This document shows positions 1 through 8,330 of a stretch of 51,487 nucleotides of DNA, piece by piece (positions within the stretch are counted from its first letter, which is position 1; every line of letters starts with the position of its first letter). The DNA lies in the NCBI GenBank assembly GCA_016293865.1, contig JAEDDG010000011.1, forward strand, positions 1-51,487, read 5' to 3'. Source of the DNA: Oscillospiraceae bacterium (lineage in GTDB: Bacteria > Bacillota > Clostridia > Oscillospirales > Oscillospiraceae). The notes beneath the pieces were generated by a model, which did not search any database, was not told where the DNA came from, and worked only from the letters and a program-made list of their open reading frames with translations. The position numbers and the translations under genes are program-made.

Positions 1-2674
1 AATCAGATTTTATACAAACCCCGTTTTCAAACGCATAGCCGGTATAGGAAAAGTCACTGCTGCCGCCGTCCGTCTGCGTGAAGGAGCAGACATAGCGGAA
101 CGCGCCGTCCGCATACGCCAGCACCCAGTACGCCTGATCAGAGCCGTCTGCAAACGCGCTGTTCAGCGAATGCTTTTCACACACAATATAGCACTTTCCT
201 GAAATCTTCACAGCATGGACGGCGATCATTTCCTCCGTCCAGTAGTTGGCGTGCAGAAGAATTTCCGCCTGTTCCGACTGCGCATAATCCGCCTGGACGT
301 ACGCGCCAAGCACTGCGGCATCCGCCTGAACTATCGTTCCGCCTTCACTGTCGTACATATACAGCCTGATATGGCTGGAGCCGTCGGAATTGTGGTCGCA
401 CGGCTCCGCGGCACAGATCAGCATTTCATCCGTACCGTCCGCGTCAAAGTCAAGCAGATCTGCGCTCAGAATACCCGATCCACGGAACCATGGGTCCTCC
501 CAGCTGTGCATGATTCCGCTTTGACTGGATTCAAAAACACCGTAGTGCTCAATCAGTTCGGCCTGATGAGCCGTAAAATCAGGCTGAACGCTCCCTATGG
601 GTCCATCCAGCTTCGTCACGCCGCAGCGCGTATAGACCGGCAATTTCGTCACGCCGCCGTGCTCCACAACCTGAACCAGCACGCTCGTCTGATTTTCAGA
701 GTCGGCCTTATCGACAACACACAGCTCATACTGCCCGCTATGCGGGAAAGTTATGCCTTCCGTACCGGCGATTTTTCCATCGCAGGTTTTTTCGCTGCCG
801 CCGCTGCGGATATAAAGCGTATAGTTGTCGTAAGGCTGTCCATCCACATCGTAAACATCAAGCGTCAGGGTTCTGGCTGCAGGCACCGCCGCTGCGCCGA
901 TCCCCACCTGGAAGAAGGCGTTGGAAACACAGCGCGCCTGCTCATAGGTCAGACGCCCCTGACAGTACATGATCTCCGCCATATTCTGCGCCAGTGAACG
1001 GAACGCACCGAACGTGCAGTCTGCAGGCAGCGTGTACAGCGTTTCATACAAAAGGTGCGCCAAATCCTCCGTGCTGAGTGCCTGAAAAGCCGGATTGCCG
1101 CCGATACCGGTGGACATGAGATAGACAGCGTGTGAAATCACCGTGTTGTTCGTATGAACGCCGCCGAAGTCATTGTCTGCATCCCCGGCGTCTTTCCAGG
1201 CGCTTCCCCGGTAAGTATCCGGGCAGGCGGATTTGCTTTGCGCCGGAGAAATCATGTTCCGGCTTCCGTTGTGGATCCAATCGCAGTTGCCGTTCAGCAG
1301 TCCGTCATTGTCCCAATCCTCGGCAATTTCACCGAAAATATCAGAGTACGCCTCCATCAGCGCCCCGGACTCACCCTGATAGACCATTCCGCTTATCGAC
1401 CGCTCTACGGAGTGAGTGTACTCATGGGCAATGACATCCGTCGACAGAGAATTGTCCGATCCAAAGCTCAGCACCGTGATCGGCACGCCCTGCAGGCCCC
1501 AGGAATACGCATTTTCAGTATCGCCCACAAACCAGCCGGTATTCATAAAGTCGTCATACACAGCGATGACAGAACCGAAAGCGCCGTCAAAGCTCTGCCT
1601 GCCCAGCTTTTTCGACCAGAAATCATATGTTGAGGCCAGTCTGGACATCAGTGTTACGGCTTTGGCGTTTTCCCATACGGCTGAATTGCCGGTCACCGGC
1701 TCCAGCCTCGTGAAAATATTCGCCGTTTTCATATAAACAACAAATTCACCATCCGTGCCGACAACATTTCCATCCCCGTCATGGATGACAAAAGCATAAT
1801 TGTCGCCGTCGATGCTCACAATGTTCCCCTTCTGATCCACCCAATGGTCTCCGTCCGTGTAATAGACCTGCCGGTTGGAATCCATAACGGCAAATTCCTT
1901 CTCGAGCGTGGAATGATTCGCATTGTATATGGTGATATCCCGCCGTGCATCCTCCAGCACATATACGCCATCATTGAATTCAGCGAGGAAACTCTGATTG
2001 TTGCCGTCCAGATCCGCGCCGGAGCATTCGGCCTGCTCTGCAAAAATGAACGATTGGCTGCCAAGAATCTCTCCGCTTTCTGCGGAAACAAAGCAGTATT
2101 CAACTGTCTGATCAGACGCAGCATAGATCTTCCATGCCAATTCAGGCAGATGCTCAGACAGAGAATAGATCACAAGTCCATTGCTGCTGACAGTGGCATC
2201 TGCTCCGCAGGATGAGCGGACGGTTTGAATGGCAAATGTTATGTCAACCTTCGGCTCAACGTCAGGATCCCCGGTGCTCAGATAATTCCCCGACAGGGCC
2301 AGACTGTTCCCGTCTGCATCAGCAGAAACCACAACGCTGCGCCCATAAACCGGAATCCCTTTATATTCCTGATAAAAGCGGTAATATGTATTCCCGGAAA
2401 GCGTATTCTTCCTGCATACCGAAAACTCCGTATCCACATTTTCAATGCCGAGCACATCCGCCATATCACCGACGGCCGCCAGAGCAGACGCCTGATCAAC
2501 GATCTTTCTCTCCGTGAATCCCTCAGTAAACAGCACAAACGACGCCGGCTCATCGGCCGCCGGGGCATCCGCTCTGCTCCCCGCCAGTTTCCATACCGCA
2601 ATGGCGGCAGCACACAGGAGCAGCACGACGGCCGCCGCAGTGAAAATGACGCCCCTTCCAATGCTTCTTTTCAT
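1..2674 (-). CDS. Secreted M4-family (thermolysin-like) zinc metalloprotease, 3' end beyond window
   Basis: The reading frame is open from an ATG at 2674 (preceded by GGGGGGA) to the left edge, about 891 codons. It starts with a signal peptide or membrane anchor (MKRSIGRG then a run of A/V/L to about residue 30). A long propeptide follows (FTP/PepSY type, about residues 40-210). The zinc site is HEYTH at residues 417-421, with the third ligand in GALMEAYSD (Glu441), 24 residues from the first His as in thermolysin; GGVHTNN supplies the active-site His507. After the peptidase domain (to about 600) come about 290 residues I cannot assign. The enzyme should cleave proteins or peptides outside the cell after self-removal of the propeptide. 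It is longer than a plain bacillolysin, so the C-terminal extension may bind surface or substrate. The family call is secure; the substrate is unknown. Confidence 0.93.
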   Translation of the reverse strand, partial: MKRSIGRGVIFTAAAVVLLLCAAAIAVWKLAGSRADAPAADEPASFVLFTEGFTERKIVDQASALAAVGDMADVLGIENVDTEFSVCRKNTLSGNTYYRFYQEYKGIPVYGRSVVVSADADGNSLALSGNYLSTGDPDVEPKVDITFAIQTVRSSCGADATVSSNGLVIYSLSEHLPELAWKIYAASDQTVEYCFVSAESGEILGSQSFIFAEQAECSGADLDGNNQSFLAEFNDGVYVLEDARRDITIYNANHSTLEKEFAVMDSNRQVYYTDGDHWVDQKGNIVSIDGDNYAFVIHDGDGNVVGTDGEFVVYMKTANIFTRLEPVTGNSAVWENAKAVTLMSRLASTYDFWSKKLGRQSFDGAFGSVIAVYDDFMNTGWFVGDTENAYSWGLQGVPITVLSFGSDNSLSTDVIAHEYTHSVERSISGMVYQGESGALMEAYSDIFGEIAEDWDNDGLLNGNCDWIHNGSRNMISPAQSKSACPDTYRGSAWKDAGDADNDFGGVHTNNTVISHAVYLMSTGIGGNPAFQALSTEDLAHLLYETLYTLPADCTFGAFRSLAQNMAEIMYCQGRLTYEQARCVSNAFFQVGIGAAAVPAARTLTLDVYDVDGQPYDNYTLYIRSGGSEKTCDGKIAGTEGITFPHSGQYELCVVDKADSENQTSVLVQVVEHGGVTKLPVYTRCGVTKLDGPIGSVQPDFTAHQAELIEHYGVFESSQSGIMHSWEDPWFRGSGILSADLLDFDADGTDEMLICAAEPCDHNSDGSSHIRLYMYDSEGGTIVQADAAVLGAYVQADYAQSEQAEILLHANYWTEEMIAVHAVKISGKCYIVCEKHSLNSAFADGSDQAYWVLAYADGAFRYVCSFTQTDGGSSDFSYTGYAFENGVCIKSD

Positions 2675-2796
2675 CAGAAGTCCCCCCAACATCAGATGAT
2701 TGCAAAAAATACGCAGCCAGACTGAATACAGCAGAATGCGGCCTCAAGCGCGGGCGCTTTCGGTGTGGCTGACAAAAATTCAAAACCGTATTGTTT

Positions 2797-2802
2797 ATTA
2801 TA
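2797..2802 (-). promoter_or_regulatory. Possible extended -10 promoter for the M4 protease
   Basis: On the minus strand TATAAT is preceded by TGG (extended -10, TGnTATAAT), about 120 bases upstream of the protease ATG. No good -35 hexamer is seen 16-18 bases upstream. Confidence 0.4.
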
Positions 2803-2921
2803 CCACAAAAACAATGAATTGGATATTGTGCATCCACGGCCCGGTTCAGCATATCCGTCACCTTTCTGTTATGTCCGCCGGACGGCAGGCATACGATAAA
2901 TCAGGAAAGGAGGTACGGAGA

Positions 2922-3083
2922 ATGGGAATTCAGGACAGGCTTTGCTTTCAGTTTCACGATGAGAATCCGCCCGGCGCCGCCGCTGAGGCGCTGATCCGCA
3001 TTTTCGCAGAAATGAATCTTCAGAAAGCGGAAAACGCGCTGAAATCCGCAGGCCGATCGGAAGCCGTCCCCGGCAGAGAATGA
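2922..3083 (+). CDS. 53-aa small protein, translationally coupled to the first serine recombinase
   Basis: An ATG at 2922 follows a near-perfect ribosome site (AAAGGAGG, 9 bases spacing). The stop TGA overlaps the ATG of the recombinase in the sequence ATGA, so the two are very likely translated as a unit. The product (MGIQDRLCFQ...) is predicted helical, mildly amphipathic, with no membrane segment and no motif I recognise. Its place suggests a recombinase-associated accessory protein, for example a directionality or regulatory factor, but that is inference only. The strong ribosome site and coupling are the reasons to treat it as a real gene; upstream in-frame codons (from 2700) lack a ribosome site. 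Confidence 0.6.
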   Translation: MGIQDRLCFQFHDENPPGAAAEALIRIFAEMNLQKAENALKSAGRSEAVPGRE

Positions 3084-4603
3084 ATATTGCCGCATATTGC
3101 CGCGTATCCACGGACAAAACCGACCAGCTGAACAGCCTGGAAACACAAAAGCGGTTCTTTGACACGTTTACAAGACAAAACGGGCATCATCTTGTCCGAC
3201 TGTACGCCGATGAAGGAATCTCCGGCACAAAAATCAAAAACCGCCGGCAGTTCCTGCAGCTGATGCGTGATGCGCAGACCGGGCTTTTCCAAATGGTGGT
3301 TGTCAAAGACATCTCGCGCTTTGCGCGCAACACCGTTGATTTCCTGCAGAGCATCCGAACGCTGAAAGCACTGGGTATTGAAACACAGTTTCTCACAGCG
3401 AATATGACCAGTATGGGCAATTCAGAGTTTATTCTGACCATTTTCGGCGCACTTGCACAGGAGGAAAGCGCCAACACCTCAAAACGCATCAAATTCGGCA
3501 AACGGCTGAACGCGGCGCGCGGCAGAGTGCCCAATCTGGTTTACGGCTATGATAAGCTCAGCCGGGACTGCTTCAGTCTCGCCGTCAATCCGGCGGAGGC
3601 CGCCATTGTCCGCCGGATTTACAGCTGGTACATCAATGACGGCCGCGGCACAACAGTGATCGCAAATGCACTGAACGCATCAGGCCTGCGGACAAAACGC
3701 GGCTGCCCATGGACTTCAAGCGCCGTGCGCCGCATTCTGATCAATCCGCTGTACACCGGCACAGTCGTCAATGGACGCCAGGAGGTTGCAGATTTCCTCA
3801 CCGGGCGCAGGCAGACCAACGATGCCTCCCGGTGGCTGGTCACTCAGCAGCCGTCCCTGTGCGTCATCCCTGCTGCGGACTTTGAGCGGGCACAGCAGAT
3901 CCTGCATACCCGCGGACAGGCTATTCAGACAAAGCAGACGCGTCACAGCGGCCAGCATCTCTTCTCAACCCTGATCCGGTGCAAAATCTGCGGCCGCTCT
4001 TTCCGCCGGACTGTGCGGACCTATAAGAATACATATGTCCGCTGGGTCTGTTCCGGCCACAACGGACACGGCGCGGACTGCTGCTTAAGCGCAGTCACTG
4101 TGGATGAATCCGTACTGATCGGCGCGCTGCAGGAATATTTTCTCTCGCTGCTGCGCGGAAAAAAGAACGCCCTTCAGCAGATACGCGGCAGACTCTGCCG
4201 CAGCCTGTCAGCGGCTGTGCAGGCTGACCCCGGAACCAGAAAACGTCTGCTTGCCGCCCTGGAAAGCTGCAGGCGGAAAAAGCAGAAATACATGGACCTC
4301 TGCGTCCAGGACCTGATTACAAAAGAAGAGCTTGACTGTCAGCTGACCGCGCTGCGCCGCGACATTCAGCAGCTGGAGAGCGAAATCAGCCGGCTGCCGG
4401 AAACAGCTTCGGATCCGCTGGAGCCTGAGTCGCTGGTGCAAAGCCTTTTCCCGACGCTGGAGTCAGCTGCGGACATCCGGCTGATGCGCAATGCGCAGCT
4501 TAAAAGAATCATTTCGCGCATCGAAATCGGGCCGGACGGCACGGCTGACGTCTACCTGCAGTCGCCGGCAGAGGGAAGACTCGGAAACGTCATCGAAATC
4601 TGA
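3080..4603 (+). CDS. Large serine recombinase (507 aa), first of two
   Basis: Site-specific recombinase of the large serine (TnpX/phiC31-type) family. The N-terminal resolvase domain (about residues 1-145) has the catalytic Ser10 in YCRVS and the VVVKDISRFAR stretch. The recombinase domain follows (about 150-260, with GYDKLSRD and RRILINPLYTG). A zinc ribbon begins at Cys301/Cys304 (CKICGRSF) and closes with cysteines near 325-335. A coiled-coil region (about 360-430, QLESEISRL) precedes the C-terminus. It is full length for the family. Translation is coupled to the 53-aa ORF upstream; a strong terminator follows directly. It should catalyse integration or excision at an att pair. No complete mobile element with cargo is visible next to it, so it may be a remnant or may act on a distant site. 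Confidence 0.92.
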   Translation: MNIAAYCRVSTDKTDQLNSLETQKRFFDTFTRQNGHHLVRLYADEGISGTKIKNRRQFLQLMRDAQTGLFQMVVVKDISRFARNTVDFLQSIRTLKALGIETQFLTANMTSMGNSEFILTIFGALAQEESANTSKRIKFGKRLNAARGRVPNLVYGYDKLSRDCFSLAVNPAEAAIVRRIYSWYINDGRGTTVIANALNASGLRTKRGCPWTSSAVRRILINPLYTGTVVNGRQEVADFLTGRRQTNDASRWLVTQQPSLCVIPAADFERAQQILHTRGQAIQTKQTRHSGQHLFSTLIRCKICGRSFRRTVRTYKNTYVRWVCSGHNGHGADCCLSAVTVDESVLIGALQEYFLSLLRGKKNALQQIRGRLCRSLSAAVQADPGTRKRLLAALESCRRKKQKYMDLCVQDLITKEELDCQLTALRRDIQQLESEISRLPETASDPLEPESLVQSLFPTLESAADIRLMRNAQLKRIISRIEIGPDGTADVYLQSPAEGRLGNVIEI

Positions 4604-4640
4604 AAACAGGAGATGGAGCCGCTGCCCCATCTCCTGTTTT
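4603..4640 (+). terminator. Intrinsic terminator after serine recombinase 1
   Basis: A perfect 14-bp stem (AAAACAGGAGATGG / CCATCTCCTGTTTT) with a 10-base loop ends in four T. It begins at the recombinase stop codon. Confidence 0.85.
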
Positions 4641-4828
4641 ATTCTGCGCCGGCCGCATCCGGAAAACCGTTCACGTCCGCAGCATCTGTACATAAAGACA
4701 TCACTGAACGGTTGGAGCATTTCAACGCGCCGCTGTATCACCAGGTCAAGGCGCTGCTTGATGTGAACAAGGCAGAGCGGCACATTCGCGGCGGAATGGC
4801 CACGCGAAAAAAATACAAGGGAATCTGA
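4641..4828 (+). pseudogene. Remnant of an unidentified coding sequence
   Basis: An open frame ends at 4828. Its only ATG (4613) lies inside the terminator hairpin of the recombinase, so no believable start remains. The readable part contains an amphipathic, charged stretch ending in AERHIRGGMATRKKYKGI, which looks like a genuine protein C-terminus rather than noise. I cannot name the family. The likely explanation is that the recombinase insertion or a later deletion removed its 5' part. It could instead be a short real gene using a non-ATG start. Confidence 0.35.
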
Positions 4829-4867
4829 ATTCAGGCTCCGGCAAAGCCGGAGCCTGAATTCAGATTC
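4821..4867 (+). repeat. 22-bp perfect palindrome with AAA loop (hairpin/terminator)
   Basis: Left arm 4821-4842 and right arm 4846-4867 are exact reverse complements (arm starts GAATCTGAATTCAGG, ends CTCCGGC), separated only by AAA. It overlaps the end of the remnant ORF and is followed by a T-rich run (AATCTTATTTT). It could serve as a bidirectional terminator. Its length and perfection are greater than needed for that and would also fit a recombination or protein-binding site. Confidence 0.8.
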
Positions 4868-4894
4868 AATCTTATTTTCTGAAAGGACAGTTCC

Positions 4895-5221
4895 ATGAAT
4901 ACTCAAAACGCAACGCATTATTTTCTCGGCGCCAATACATATTCAGGTTTTTACTCTTTGTATCACCGCTTCACATCTCCTGCTGAAGGTGATTTCCTCT
5001 GCGTCATCAAAGGCGGGCCGGGCGGCGGAAAATCCACCCTGATGCGGCGGCTGGGACACGCCATGCGCGCACGCGGGCAGCAGGTCGAATATGTGCACTG
5101 CTCTGCGGATCCGGACTCTCTGGACGGCGTCAAGTTCCCGCAGATGCACATCGCATATGTGGACGGCACTGCTCCCCACGATGCCGTGCCGCAGGCACAC
5201 AGATCATATGGAGAAGTCTGA
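4895..5221 (+). pseudogene. 5'-fragment of a P-loop ATPase gene, truncated at the second recombinase
   Basis: The start ATG at 4895 has a proper ribosome site (AAAGGA). The product begins MNTQNATHYFLGANTYSGFY and has a Walker A motif GGPGGGKST (near residues 40-48), then HCSADPDSLDGV and VDGTAPHDA. This closely resembles the N-terminus of an uncharacterised Clostridia/Bacilli P-loop ATPase family (PRK06851 type, from memory), whose members are about 350-400 aa. After about residue 98 the match stops and the frame closes at 108 aa. The missing two-thirds are not found downstream, where coaX follows the recombinase. The gene is therefore broken at about 5180-5205, exactly where the next recombinase starts, as expected of an insertion or recombination junction. 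Confidence 0.72.
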
Positions 5222-6614
5222 AAGCAGTGTCTGCGCCCTCTACTGCCGTCTCAGTAAGGAGGATGCAGACAGGCGGGAGGAATCAGAAAGCATAACGAAC
5301 CAAAAGGCAATTCTGTCGGCATTTGCCGCACAGCGCGGGTGGTCGGTTTACCGGATCTATGTGGACGAGGATATGTCCGGCGCTGACGGACGGCGTCCCG
5401 CCTTTCTGGCCATGCTTGCCGACGCTGCAGCCGGACGGTTCGGCATTCTCCTGTGCAAATCCCAGTCGCGCTTCACGCGCGATATGGAGGCTGTGGAAAA
5501 ATACATCCACGGCAGCTTCAAAAAATGGGGGATCCGCTTTGTGACTGTCACTGACGGCGCTGACACGGACAGTCTCGGCAATAAAAAGGCCCGCCAGATC
5601 AATGGGCTTGTCAACGAATGGTACCTGGAGGATCTGTCGGAAAATGTCCGCACGGTACTGGACTGCAAACGCGCCGCCGGACAATACATCGGGTCCTTTG
5701 CGCTGTACGGCTACCGGAAGGACCCGAAGCAGCACGGAAGGCTGCAGATTGAACCGGAAACGGCGGCTGTCGTACAGCGGATTTACGCGCTGTATCTGTC
5801 CGGTGAGAGCACGCGCAGCATCGCTGTGCGTCTGAACATCGAAGGCGTTGATCCGCCCGGTGCCCGCCAGGCTGCGCATTGCAGAGCTCTCACGCAGACC
5901 GGTGCGGGCTGGAATAAGACAGCTGTGGCCCGCATTCTGAAAAACGAGATGTATACAGGCATGATGATCCAGGGCCGCCAGCGGAAAATCAGCTATAAAA
6001 GCAGTGCACGCGTCACCCTTCCCGCTTCGGCATGGATACGCGTGCCCGGCACACACGATGCCATCATTCCGCACGAACAGTTCGAGGCGGTCCGGCAGCA
6101 GCTGCAGGCACGCACACGGACAACTGCAGGCGGCCAGCCCTATCCCCTCTCCGGCCTTGTATACTGCGGCGGATGCGGCGGGAGGATGACTCTCACTACA
6201 GGCGGAAAGAGCGGCCGTCTGCGCTATCTGCGCTGTGCAGCGCACTGCGCAGACCCTGCCGCCTGTACCTGCTGCAGCATGGACGCCGACGCGCTCGTGC
6301 AGCTTGTTTCAGAGCACATCAGCGCTCACACCGCCGGCTTCCACAGCGCAGTCGCCAATATGCCGAACACGCTGCCGCTCGCCCGGCTGCTGGCGCTGCG
6401 AACCGGTCTGGTGCGTGCCGGCATCGGCGGCGAAGCGCTGTGCGCAGTTGACGCGCGCATCGCTCAGGAAAAATCCGCGTTGCGCCCGCCTGCGGAAAGC
6501 ACAGCCGAATCCATTCCCTTCTCGCGGGCGCTTGCATGCACACTGATCCGCAGAATCTCCATCGGAGAACGCTGCGGCGACACACAGCACATCTGTATTG
6601 AATACTGCTTCTGA
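5208..6614 (+). CDS. Large serine recombinase (468 aa), second of two
   Basis: I place the start at ATG 5208 (MEKSESSVCALYCRLSKED); codons upstream in frame (from 5091) are the out-of-frame reading of the ATPase fragment. Catalytic Ser16 lies in YCRLS. The resolvase domain continues with LLCKSQSRFTRDMEAV, the recombinase domain with GYRKDPKQHG and ARILKNEMYTG, and a zinc ribbon starts with YCGGCGGRM and ends in a cysteine cluster (CAAHCADPAACTC). No clear ribosome site precedes 5208, so translation may once have depended on a sequence now lost, or on the ATPase start. It is only distantly similar to the first recombinase (different N-terminus and zinc ribbon), so it is not a simple tandem duplication. 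A strong terminator follows. It is probably the enzyme that created the break in the ATPase gene. Confidence 0.9.
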   Translation: MEKSESSVCALYCRLSKEDADRREESESITNQKAILSAFAAQRGWSVYRIYVDEDMSGADGRRPAFLAMLADAAAGRFGILLCKSQSRFTRDMEAVEKYIHGSFKKWGIRFVTVTDGADTDSLGNKKARQINGLVNEWYLEDLSENVRTVLDCKRAAGQYIGSFALYGYRKDPKQHGRLQIEPETAAVVQRIYALYLSGESTRSIAVRLNIEGVDPPGARQAAHCRALTQTGAGWNKTAVARILKNEMYTGMMIQGRQRKISYKSSARVTLPASAWIRVPGTHDAIIPHEQFEAVRQQLQARTRTTAGGQPYPLSGLVYCGGCGGRMTLTTGGKSGRLRYLRCAAHCADPAACTCCSMDADALVQLVSEHISAHTAGFHSAVANMPNTLPLARLLALRTGLVRAGIGGEALCAVDARIAQEKSALRPPAESTAESIPFSRALACTLIRRISIGERCGDTQHICIEYCF

Positions 6615-6628
6615 AGCAGTCATAGAAA

Positions 6629-6662
6629 CAGGGCGGCATAACCAAGTGGTTACACCGCCCTG
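6629..6662 (+). terminator. Intrinsic terminator after serine recombinase 2
   Basis: CAGGGCGG pairs with CCGCCCTG and, inside a CA/CA internal loop, TAACC with GGTTA around AAGT. A GCTTTTCTGTTT run follows. Confidence 0.85.
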
Positions 6663-6693
6663 CTTTTCTGTTTGCCGTTTCCGCATCAGCGCG

Positions 6694-7482
6694 CTAAGAA
6701 CGCTGCGCACGCTCCTGCGGCTTATTCTTTCTGTACAGCACTGCAAGACCGGTCAGCAAAAGATTGCTGTCACAGATGACCTTGTGGCGGCAATGCGGCA
6801 CAATGCTGCTGGCAATTCCGCCGGTAGCCACAACTGTGGCCGGATATCCCAGTTCTTCCTCAATTCTGTCAATCATGCCATCCATCATGGCAGCTGCAGA
6901 GAAAACAACGCCGCTGCGCATACAGTCGATCGTGTTTGTCCCAATGCAGCGTTTCGGCGGCTCCAGAGAAACTTTGGGCAGCTGTGAGGTGCCGCTGCTG
7001 AGCGCGTTCAGGCTCAGCACCACACCTGGAACAATAGCGCCGCCCAGATAGCCGCCTTTCCTGCTGATCACAGAAATCGTCGTCGCCGTTCCCATATCAA
7101 AGATAATCAGCGGCGCAGAATACTTGTAAAGCGCAGCAACCGCGCCGGCCACCAGGTCCGCGCCCAGCTGGGCCGGGTTGTCAATGAGGATATTCAGACC
7201 GGTTTTCAGTCCTGCACTCACGCACATGGCGTCCAGTCCGGTGACCATTTTGACAGCATCCTTCAGCGGCGTGTTGATGGGCGGCACAACAGAAGAGAGA
7301 ATGGCGCCTTCAAAGCTGTCCGGCTCAAGGCCGGCAAACTCCAGAAACATTTTCAGTTTCACGGCAAGTTCGTCCGCCGTCATCCGGATATCCGTCGCTG
7401 CGCGGAAAATCTGCCTGATTTCCTCGCCTTCAATACAACCGAATACAATATGGGTATTTCCTGCATCTATCGCCAGTATCAT
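6694..7482 (-). CDS. coaX: Type III pantothenate kinase
   Basis: It phosphorylates pantothenate with ATP, the first step of coenzyme A synthesis, in the cytoplasm. Visible family motifs are DAGNTHIVFG at the N-terminus (phosphate-binding loop 1), NPAQLGADLVAGA in the middle, IFDMGTATTISV and GGAIVPG. At 262 aa it has the usual length. ATG 7482 is preferred over the TTG three bases upstream because GGAGG sits 9 bases before it. It is the second gene of an operon with the ECF S subunit, 16 bases away. The S subunit plus kinase arrangement suggests uptake followed by trapping of the vitamin. Confidence 0.96.
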   Translation of the reverse strand: MILAIDAGNTHIVFGCIEGEEIRQIFRAATDIRMTADELAVKLKMFLEFAGLEPDSFEGAILSSVVPPINTPLKDAVKMVTGLDAMCVSAGLKTGLNILIDNPAQLGADLVAGAVAALYKYSAPLIIFDMGTATTISVISRKGGYLGGAIVPGVVLSLNALSSGTSQLPKVSLEPPKRCIGTNTIDCMRSGVVFSAAAMMDGMIDRIEEELGYPATVVATGGIASSIVPHCRHKVICDSNLLLTGLAVLYRKNKPQERAQRS

Positions 7483-7498
7483 CAATCAATGCCTCCGT

Positions 7499-8113
7499 TT
7501 ACGCCAGGCGCACCGCCTTCAGAATCCGGACAATGACCGGCCCCAGCAGAATATTCACGCCAAACTCCAGCAGGAAATTGATGCCCGCCAGCGACAGCAG
7601 CGTGTACGTAACAAGATCGGAACCACCAGCCCACTGCGCCAGAATCTCCCGGAAGAATGTCAGCATCGCCAGGCAGAAAATGCCGGTGTTGACAATCGGA
7701 CAGATTGCCGCCGATACCAGCACGCCGCCGTATACGCTTCTGCGGCTGATCGCCCGGTACACAAGTCCGGAAATCCAGCCTGCCAGCGTCCCCTTGGCGA
7801 AAATCACCACGAGCGTCATAACCGGGTTTGCCGTCCACATGATAAATGCGCCCTGATCGGCACCCGTAATTGTGGCAACTGCCACCACTGCGCTGAACAC
7901 AAAGCCCAGGAACGCACCCGTCCCGGCTCCGTATACTGCCGCGCCGATCACAATCGGCACCAGGACAAGCGAAAGCGGGTATGTCCCGATTCGGATCATG
8001 CTGCCCAAAAGCTGCAGCACAATGACCAGCGCTGTGAGAATGGCTGTTCCCACAAGCCGTTTGACCCCGCCGGAGCGGGCCGCACCCTCTGCGGATGCAT
8101 GGTTTTTATTCAT
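7499..8113 (-). CDS. ECF transporter S component, probably for pantothenate
   Basis: A 204-aa integral membrane protein with about six hydrophobic segments. The N-terminal half has the typical S-component pattern (LVGTAILTALVIVLQLLG, then YPLSLVLVPIVIGAAVYG, then GFVFSAVVAVATI). GGGAGG stands just before ATG 8113 and a SigA promoter lies upstream. S components bind the vitamin and associate with a shared EcfAA'T energising module, which is not in this window. Linkage to coaX makes pantothenate (PanT-like) the best guess, but substrate cannot be read from the sequence; another vitamin is possible. Confidence 0.8.
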   Translation of the reverse strand: MNKNHASAEGAARSGGVKRLVGTAILTALVIVLQLLGSMIRIGTYPLSLVLVPIVIGAAVYGAGTGAFLGFVFSAVVAVATITGADQGAFIMWTANPVMTLVVIFAKGTLAGWISGLVYRAISRRSVYGGVLVSAAICPIVNTGIFCLAMLTFFREILAQWAGGSDLVTYTLLSLAGINFLLEFGVNILLGPVIVRILKAVRLA

Positions 8114-8177
8114 TTTTTACCTCCCTGCTGCTGCTCGCTCACGGCGATGCAGCGCATTTGTTCTTTCGAACATATTG

Positions 8178-8206
8178 ATTATACCCTGCCGGGACCATTT
8201 GCGCAA
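8178..8206 (-). promoter_or_regulatory. SigA-type promoter of the S-component/coaX operon
   Basis: -35 TTGCGC (8201-8206), 17-base spacer, -10 TATAAT (8178-8183), reading toward the ATG at 8113. Confidence 0.75.
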
Positions 8207-8275
8207 CAGTAAAGGCATACACATTTTTTGCGGCAGCTTCCGGAATATGTATGCAAACTGTGCCCGGATACTGAA

Positions 8276-8302
8276 AAAGGGATGGCAAGCCGCCATCCCT
8301 TT
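8276..8302 (-). terminator. Intrinsic terminator after the PAP2 gene
   Basis: AAAGGGATGGC pairs with GCCATCCCTTT; read on the minus strand the stem is followed by TTTTT. It lies 28 bases past the PAP2 stop. Confidence 0.8.
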
Positions 8303-8330
8303 CCTTGATTTATGCCGCCGTATTCCACCG

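Noticed and set aside
215..2725. Plus-strand ORFs across the M4 protease region
   Set aside because: They are antisense readings of a continuous minus-strand frame with clear protease motifs.
4613..4828. 71-aa ORF starting at 4613 as an intact gene
   Set aside because: Its ATG is inside the recombinase terminator stem and lacks a separate ribosome site; kept only as a remnant.
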